Assembly (NCBI GenBank): GCA_937915725.1
Contig: CALGGV010000055.1
Coordinates: 1 to 19,361, forward strand
Origin: an uncultured Selenomonadales bacterium
GTDB lineage: Bacteria; Bacillota; Negativicutes; Selenomonadales; Selenomonadaceae
Reading direction: 5' to 3'
DNA length: 19,361 nt
Shown here: positions 15,020 through 19,361 of the stretch, in pieces
Layout of the letters: each line of letters starts with the position of its first letter
How positions within the stretch are numbered: the first letter of the stretch is position 1
Notes under the pieces: model-generated
Database searches by the model: none
Told to the model about the DNA's origin: nothing
The model's input: only the letters and a program-made list of their open reading frames with translations
Translations under genes and position numbers: made by a program

Positions 15020-15048
15020 TTGGCAATTCGGCTTGAAACTGTTATAAT
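15020..15048 (+). promoter_or_regulatory. Promoter of the hybrid sensor kinase
   Basis: TTGGCA (15020-15025), a 17-nt spacer and a perfect TATAAT (15043-15048) lie about 51 nt before the ATG at 15100. Transcription should start near 15055. The ribosome binding site AAAGGATGG follows at about 15087-15094. Confidence 0.75.
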
Positions 15049-15099
15049 TACAAAAACTTACAGAATAAATTTTATTGAACAACAAAAGGATGGAATTTA

Positions 15100-17388
15100 A
15101 TGGAAAATAAAGACCCCAACCAAAATAAACTAGGATTTTTTGAGCGGAAAAGCAACACAATATTTTTGTTATTTTCATTGCCGGCAATTTTGGCGGGACT
15201 ATTTTTAATTTTGTATTTCTATTTATCCGGCGCGTTTAGCCCAATTCCAACTGTTGAAGTTCAAGCTGAAAATAAATATTCAAAAACTTTGCACGTTGTT
15301 ACAGATATTGACTACGAGCCTTACTCCTACGTTGACAAATACGGAAATTATCTTGGCTATGATATTGAAATGATTAACGAAATTGCTAACCGCCTGCAAA
15401 TGAATTTGGATTTAAGATTGACTAGTTGGGAAACTGCCAATAAAATTTTTGACGCGGGCGATGCTGACCTTATTATGAATATGGAATCAGATTTAATTGT
15501 TGGCAACCCCGATATTATTTCAACTTTACCGACAACCGAAAAGCAGTACGTAATTTACGGGCGCAGTAGCATTTCTTCAGTTGCCGAATTGTACGGGCGG
15601 CGCGTTGCCTCTTTGCACAGAGTACCGGGCTTAGGGCTTGACGACGAAATTTCCTATGTTGATTCTTACGAAAAAATTTTTGCCGCGCTGAAAAACGGCG
15701 AATACGAATTTGCAATTTGCCCAATTCAAGTTGGAAGTTCCTTTCTTGAAAAATATCAGCTTGACGACGTACACCCAAGCTACGCGGTTACTCACGTTTA
15801 CGGCTCAATGGTACTGCACCCTGAAGATACAATGCTCCGTGTTAAGATTAACGCCGTGCTGATTCAAATGCAACAGGAAGGCAGACTTGACGAATTAAGC
15901 CGCAAATGGATAAGTCAACATTACGAAAGTATGACTTTTATTGAAATGATTGAAAGTCGCCCGTGGCTTGCCTCTGCAATTATAATTTCCGTGCTTGCAG
16001 TTTTTTTGCTAATAGTTTACGTCTTTTTTCAATATCGCAACGCACAAACTGAACGCGCTCATAATTTGCAACTTCAGGAAAATTTGGAAACTATCAATCA
16101 TCAAAAAGAAGAATTGCAAGAAAATCTGGAAATTATAAAAGTTCAGAAAGAGGCGTTGAAACAACAGCAAGAAGAATTGGTTGAGGCAAAGGAACGCGCC
16201 GAACAATCCAGTAAAGCCAAAACTACTTTTTTGTTCAACATTTCGCACGATATAAGAACTCCAATGAATGCAATTACCGGTTATGTTAATCTTTCAAAAA
16301 ATCTGCACCAATTCTGCGAAAACTGCACGCTTGTACATTGCCCTCACGATGTTCCGGCTAAAACTTATGACTTCCTGAAAAAAATTGACGCCTCCAGCCA
16401 ACATTTACTTTCGCTGATAAATGACGTTTTGGAAATGAGCAGGATTGAAAACGGCAAAATGGAGCTTGAAAATTCGCCGGCGAATATCAGAAAAATTTTT
16501 ATCGACGTGCGGGATATGTTTGCAACTCAAATGGAAACTAAGAAAATTAATTTCGACGTTGACACTTCCCAAATTAAAAATAAATTCGTCATTTGCGATT
16601 CAAACAGATTAAACCGCGTACTTTTAAATTTAATCAGCAACGCCTATAAATTTACACCTGCAGGCGGTACAATTTCGGTTACGTTGGCGCAGAAAAATGA
16701 CGGCGCAGAAAATTTCGGCGATTATGAAATTAGGGTTAAAGATACGGGAATTGGAATGAGTGAAGAATTTGCGCAAAAAGTTTTTGAGGCGTTCGAACGT
16801 GAAAGAAGTTCAACCGTAAGCAAAATTCAAGGTACGGGCTTAGGAATGGCGATAACAAAAAGCATTGTCGATTTAATGCACGGTGATATAAAAGTTTTGA
16901 CGAAATTGGATCACGGAACAGAATTTATTATCAATGTGCGGTATGAATTGACAAACGAGCCGGTTGACGATGACGAAGAACAAATTTCAGCTGACGAAGT
17001 TGATTTTAACGGCAAAAAACTTTTACTTGTTGAAGATATTGAAGTTAATCGAGAAATTGCGATAATGATTTTGGAAGAAGTAGGTTTTAAAGTTGATTAT
17101 GCTGTGAACGGCAAGGAGGCTGTAGAAAAAGTTGCAAATTCGAAAGTTGGAGACTATGATTTAATTTTAATGGATATTCAAATGCCGGTAATGAATGGTT
17201 ACGACGCGGCGCGCGCAATTAGGCAGCTTGAAAATCCCGCGCTTGCAAAAATTCCAATAATCGCAATGACTGCAAATGCTTTTTCTGAAGACGTGCAAGC
17301 GGCGAAAAATGCCGGTATGAACAGTCACATTGCAAAGCCGCTTGACGTTCCAAAAATGATGGAAGTTTTGGCAGAATTTTTAAGTTAA
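15100..17388 (+). CDS. Hybrid sensor histidine kinase with periplasmic SBP_bac_3 sensor and receiver domain
   Basis: A 762-residue membrane sensor. It has a transmembrane helix (about 21-45), a periplasmic amino-acid-binding-type SBP_bac_3 domain (about 63-285), a second helix (about 290-312) and a Gln/Glu-rich coiled coil (about 317-375). The dimerisation domain follows with phospho-acceptor SHDIRTP (His383). The HATPase has N-box LNLISNAYKF, G1 DTGIGM and G2 GTGLGMAI, and a C-terminal receiver has MDIQMPVMNG (Asp692) and the late lysine AKP. Inside the dimerisation hairpin is an extra segment CENCTLVHCPHD (Cys406, Cys409, Cys414, His416). The architecture recalls BvgS-type kinases. No output regulator is next to it. 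The ligand is unknown; amino acids are the family guess. Confidence 0.93.
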   Translation: MENKDPNQNKLGFFERKSNTIFLLFSLPAILAGLFLILYFYLSGAFSPIPTVEVQAENKYSKTLHVVTDIDYEPYSYVDKYGNYLGYDIEMINEIANRLQMNLDLRLTSWETANKIFDAGDADLIMNMESDLIVGNPDIISTLPTTEKQYVIYGRSSISSVAELYGRRVASLHRVPGLGLDDEISYVDSYEKIFAALKNGEYEFAICPIQVGSSFLEKYQLDDVHPSYAVTHVYGSMVLHPEDTMLRVKINAVLIQMQQEGRLDELSRKWISQHYESMTFIEMIESRPWLASAIIISVLAVFLLIVYVFFQYRNAQTERAHNLQLQENLETINHQKEELQENLEIIKVQKEALKQQQEELVEAKERAEQSSKAKTTFLFNISHDIRTPMNAITGYVNLSKNLHQFCENCTLVHCPHDVPAKTYDFLKKIDASSQHLLSLINDVLEMSRIENGKMELENSPANIRKIFIDVRDMFATQMETKKINFDVDTSQIKNKFVICDSNRLNRVLLNLISNAYKFTPAGGTISVTLAQKNDGAENFGDYEIRVKDTGIGMSEEFAQKVFEAFERERSSTVSKIQGTGLGMAITKSIVDLMHGDIKVLTKLDHGTEFIINVRYELTNEPVDDDEEQISADEVDFNGKKLLLVEDIEVNREIAIMILEEVGFKVDYAVNGKEAVEKVANSKVGDYDLILMDIQMPVMNGYDAARAIRQLENPALAKIPIIAMTANAFSEDVQAAKNAGMNSHIAKPLDVPKMMEVLAEFLS

Positions 17389-17400
17389 AAATTTAAATAA

Positions 17401-17433
17401 AAAAAGAGCCGTCAAATTTCGACGGCTTTTTAA
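17401..17433. terminator. Bidirectional intrinsic terminator
   Basis: AGCCGTC (17407-17413) pairs with GACGGCT (17421-17427) around a 7-nt loop, flanked by A-rich sequence on the left and T-rich sequence on the right. It therefore works in both directions: for the sensor kinase (stop 12 nt upstream) and for the convergent substrate-binding lipoprotein gene. Confidence 0.88.
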
Positions 17434-17438
17434 TTTTC

Positions 17439-17459
17439 CCCTATTCCCTAGTCCTTATT
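17439..17459. repeat. Three-unit heptad array over the stop of the substrate-binding protein gene
   Basis: Units CCCTATT, CCCTAGT and CCTTATT in phase. The stop codon (17455-17457) of the lipoprotein gene is inside the last unit. It belongs to the same family as 9952-10105. Confidence 0.6.
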
Positions 17460-18465
17460 TAAAGAGTTCGGAAAATTTTTGAATAATTTCTTCTTTATTT
17501 GCCATAACTTCGGTATAGTCAATTTTAATTCCGGTGTCGAGTGCAACTTCAGGCATTGGCAAATTATATTTTTCCGGCATTTTAACATCACGGCGGACTG
17601 GAACTGTACCGGCGTTAGCAACCATTTGCTGTGCCTCTTGAGTTAAAAGATAATCGACGAATTTTTTTGCAACGTCTTTGTTAGGCGCGTCTTTAAAAAT
17701 CGCAACGGGGCTTGGTACCATTAACAATTCTTTTGGGTAAACCATTTGCAAATTTGAGCCTTTATCGATTTTTGCGGCGGTAATATAATCGACGCCGAGA
17801 CAAGCCGATAATTCACCGGTTGCAGTATCGTCAATAACTCTACCGGAGCCTTTGCTTTTAATTGCACCATTTCCGCGCAGGCGTTCAAGATAATTCCAGC
17901 CAAATTGCTTTTCCAAAAGCGCAACACTCATAAAAGCCGTGCCGGAAAGTGCAGGGTCTGCAATTCCAAAAGAATCTTTGTACGTTGCATTTGTAGCAAT
18001 TTCGTCCCACGTTGTCGGCGCAGTTTTAACTTTGTCGGTGTTAATGACAATTCCCAAAGTGCCGAGACGCGCCGCAGTAAAGGAGCCGTCATAATCTTCA
18101 AAGGGGTTTAAAAGTTCACTGAAATTTGACGGTTGATATTGTTCAAGCATACCTTGTTCTTTCATTTCGTAAAAATCCGGGACTTCACTTGTCCAAATTA
18201 CGTCTGCCAAAAGTTGTCCGCTTTGCCGTTCAGCCTCAAGTTTTGCCATAATTTTTCCCGCGCCCGCTGATTGATAATCTACTACAACGCCGGGATTTTG
18301 TTTTTTAAAGCCTTCGATAATTCCGCCAATAAGCGATTCTTTCATTGAAGTATAAATTACAAGTTTTTGACCGTTTGCTTGATTTTGCGTTTGATTGTCG
18401 CCGCAACCGCCCGCAAATATTGTTAAGCTTAAAAGCATTAACAATGCGAAAACTTTTTTTAACAT
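17455..18465 (-). CDS. ABC transporter substrate-binding lipoprotein, Fe(III)-type
   Basis: A 336-residue exported solute receptor. A lipoprotein signal peptide ends in the lipobox AGGC (Cys21), followed by a Gln/Asn-rich linker. The mature part looks like the bacterial iron(III)/2-aminoethylphosphonate receptor group: KLVIYTSMKESLIGGIIEGFKKQNPGV, AKLEAERQSGQLLADVIWTSE, GIVINTDKVKTAPTTWDEI, and near the end VDYLLTQEAQQMVANAGTVPVRRDV. The ATG start has AGGAGG 7 nt upstream. No permease or ATPase gene is next to it, so it is an orphan within this window. It converges on the sensor kinase and shares its terminator. The ligand cannot be fixed from sequence alone; ferric iron is the best family guess. 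Confidence 0.85.
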   Translation of the reverse strand: MLKKVFALLMLLSLTIFAGGCGDNQTQNQANGQKLVIYTSMKESLIGGIIEGFKKQNPGVVVDYQSAGAGKIMAKLEAERQSGQLLADVIWTSEVPDFYEMKEQGMLEQYQPSNFSELLNPFEDYDGSFTAARLGTLGIVINTDKVKTAPTTWDEIATNATYKDSFGIADPALSGTAFMSVALLEKQFGWNYLERLRGNGAIKSKGSGRVIDDTATGELSACLGVDYITAAKIDKGSNLQMVYPKELLMVPSPVAIFKDAPNKDVAKKFVDYLLTQEAQQMVANAGTVPVRRDVKMPEKYNLPMPEVALDTGIKIDYTEVMANKEEIIQKFSELFK

Positions 18466-18493
18466 AAAACTTCCTCCTAAATTTTTTTGTCTG

Positions 18494-18528
18494 ATTATAC
18501 TACAAATCCCTAATCCCTAACACCTAGA
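18494..18528 (-). promoter_or_regulatory. -10 element of the lipoprotein gene next to a heptad array
   Basis: On the minus strand a perfect TATAAT (18499-18494) lies 28 nt before the ATG at 18465. The place where the spacer and -35 should be is filled by heptads CCCTAAT, CCCTAAC and ACCTAGA (18508-18528, plus-strand reading), and no good -35 can be picked. The repeat may have replaced or moved the -35, or an activator may be needed. Confidence 0.5.
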
Positions 18529-18614
18529 ATTTGTTTACAAATGTAATATTTGAAGTATCGAAGGACGCCCGCCGCACTCCGTTTTTGCTTGCAGGGCGAA
18601 AGATTCTTTCTTGT

Positions 18615-18635
18615 AAAGAAATGCCGACTTGTTAA
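18615..18635. repeat. Dispersed 21-bp repeat (copy 2, inverted)
   Basis: Exact reverse complement of 1161-1181. A short TTTCTT/AAGAAA stem (18607-18621) overlaps its left end, echoing the hairpin beside copy 1. It lies in the gap between lpxK and the lipoprotein gene. Confidence 0.7.
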
Positions 18636-18658
18636 GTCTTTAAAATTTGTAAAAAAAT

Positions 18659-18686
18659 CCTAACACCTAATCCCTAGCCCCTAATT
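18659..18686. repeat. Four-unit heptad array over the 3' end of lpxK
   Basis: Units CCTAACA, CCTAATC, CCTAGCC and CCTAATT in phase. They encode the last LpxK residues (LGARD) and contain its TAG stop (18667-18669). Confidence 0.65.
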
Positions 18687-19361
18687 TTTCACTAAGGCGG
18701 CGGCGTAATTCGTCTTGAAATTCTTTAGCCCCTGCTTGAAATTTAACCTCAACGCAAATTACAAAAATTGGAATATTCCAGTTAGATTTTGCAAATTCGG
18801 CAGGGATTTTAACGGCGTCCTTTTCAGTAATGACGATTGATTCTGCGCCGAGTGCGTCAGCTTGTTCCAAAACGTCTTGCATTTCTTTTACGGTGTATTC
18901 ATGATGGTCGGGATAACGAATACTTTCAACAATTTCCGCGCCCAAATCTCTAAGAGTTTGTTCAAATGAGGCGGGGTTGCCAATAGCCGAAACTGCCAAA
19001 ATTTGTTTGCCGGAAATACTTTCGACGCTAACGCCTTCACTTGCCAAATCTATAAACCATTCGGCAAGCGGTATAAAGCAACGCGGCTGGTGAATACTTT
19101 CAACAATTTTTGCATTGGCGTTATATTTGTGAACAGTTGCTCGAATGTATTCGCCCGCGCCCGCCTCAGCTTGATCTACTTTCGTAATTAAGCAAACATC
19201 AGCGCGGCTTATATGTGACATTGACTCGCGCAGAGTTCCACGCGGCAACAAATGTCCGTTGCCAAAAACATTTACAGCATCAACCAACAAAATATCCATA
19301 TCCCTAATCAGTTGCCAATGTTGATAGCCGTCGTCCAAAATTGCAACTTCCGCGCCGAAAT
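18667..19361 (-). CDS. lpxK: Tetraacyldisaccharide 4'-kinase LpxK, 5' end outside window
   Basis: Inner-membrane kinase that phosphorylates the 4' position of the lipid A disaccharide. The visible part of about 230 codons begins upstream of the family signature ILDDGYQHW, followed by MDILLVDAVNVFGNGHLLPRGTLRE, VCLITKVDQ, ISGKQILAVSAIGNPASFEQTL, YPDHHEYTVKEM and VITEKDAVKI. The frame is open to the window edge, so the N-terminal P-loop is outside. The last residues come from a heptad repeat. It reads in the same direction as the kds-lpt genes but is separated from kdsB by the lipoprotein gene and the oppositely oriented kinase. Confidence 0.95.
   Translation of the reverse strand, partial: FGAEVAILDDGYQHWQLIRDMDILLVDAVNVFGNGHLLPRGTLRESMSHISRADVCLITKVDQAEAGAGEYIRATVHKYNANAKIVESIHQPRCFIPLAEWFIDLASEGVSVESISGKQILAVSAIGNPASFEQTLRDLGAEIVESIRYPDHHEYTVKEMQDVLEQADALGAESIVITEKDAVKIPAEFAKSNWNIPIFVICVEVKFQAGAKEFQDELRRRLSEKLGARD

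Noticed and set aside
1..19361. tRNA, rRNA, transposase or phage genes
   Set aside because: None was recognisable on either strand; all long frames are accounted for by chromosomal housekeeping or envelope genes.

Overview
The window looks like chromosomal DNA from an AT-rich diderm Firmicute, most likely of the class Negativicutes. It carries a nearly complete set of genes for Kdo synthesis, lipid A acylation and LPS export, alongside Firmicute-like traits: strong AGGAGG-type ribosome binding sites, frequent TTG and GTG starts, and small Cse60-like proteins. The taxonomic call is inference from gene content and order; there is no rRNA or other taxonomic marker in the window.

Almost everything is on the minus strand, so the main cluster reads from high to low coordinates. 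At the right edge is the 3' part of lpxK (lipid A 4'-kinase), followed by an orphan iron-type substrate-binding lipoprotein (17455-18465). Converging on it from the plus strand is a large hybrid sensor kinase (15100-17388); the two share a bidirectional terminator. The kinase and kdsB are divergently transcribed from back-to-back sigma70-type promoters (about 14983-15048). Then follow kdsB, kdsA, kdsD, kdsC, lpxL, lptC, lptA, lptB, three tandem paralogous small ORFs, and one lptF/lptG-type permease. Together these make CMP-Kdo, acylate lipid A, and build the inner-membrane motor and periplasmic bridge that carry LPS to the outer membrane.

Downstream, 3 nt after the permease stop, are two tandem copies of an unusual gene: a MATE transporter fused to an RsbW-like HATPase domain. 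The first copy is intact. The second has two in-frame stop codons but no frameshift. A BD-FAE-like alpha/beta hydrolase and the 5' part of murC fill the left end.

The non-coding DNA is rich in repeats. There is a 154-bp array of 22 heptanucleotides with a 49-bp higher-order unit between lpxL and lptC. Shorter arrays of related heptads sit on the stop codons of several other genes. About four copies of a 124-bp element, each with a spacing-conserved promoter-like motif, lie between kdsA and kdsD. Hairpin elements sit between kdsD and kdsC, and a 21-bp dispersed repeat occurs near both ends of the window. No tRNA, rRNA, CRISPR array, transposase or phage gene was seen.
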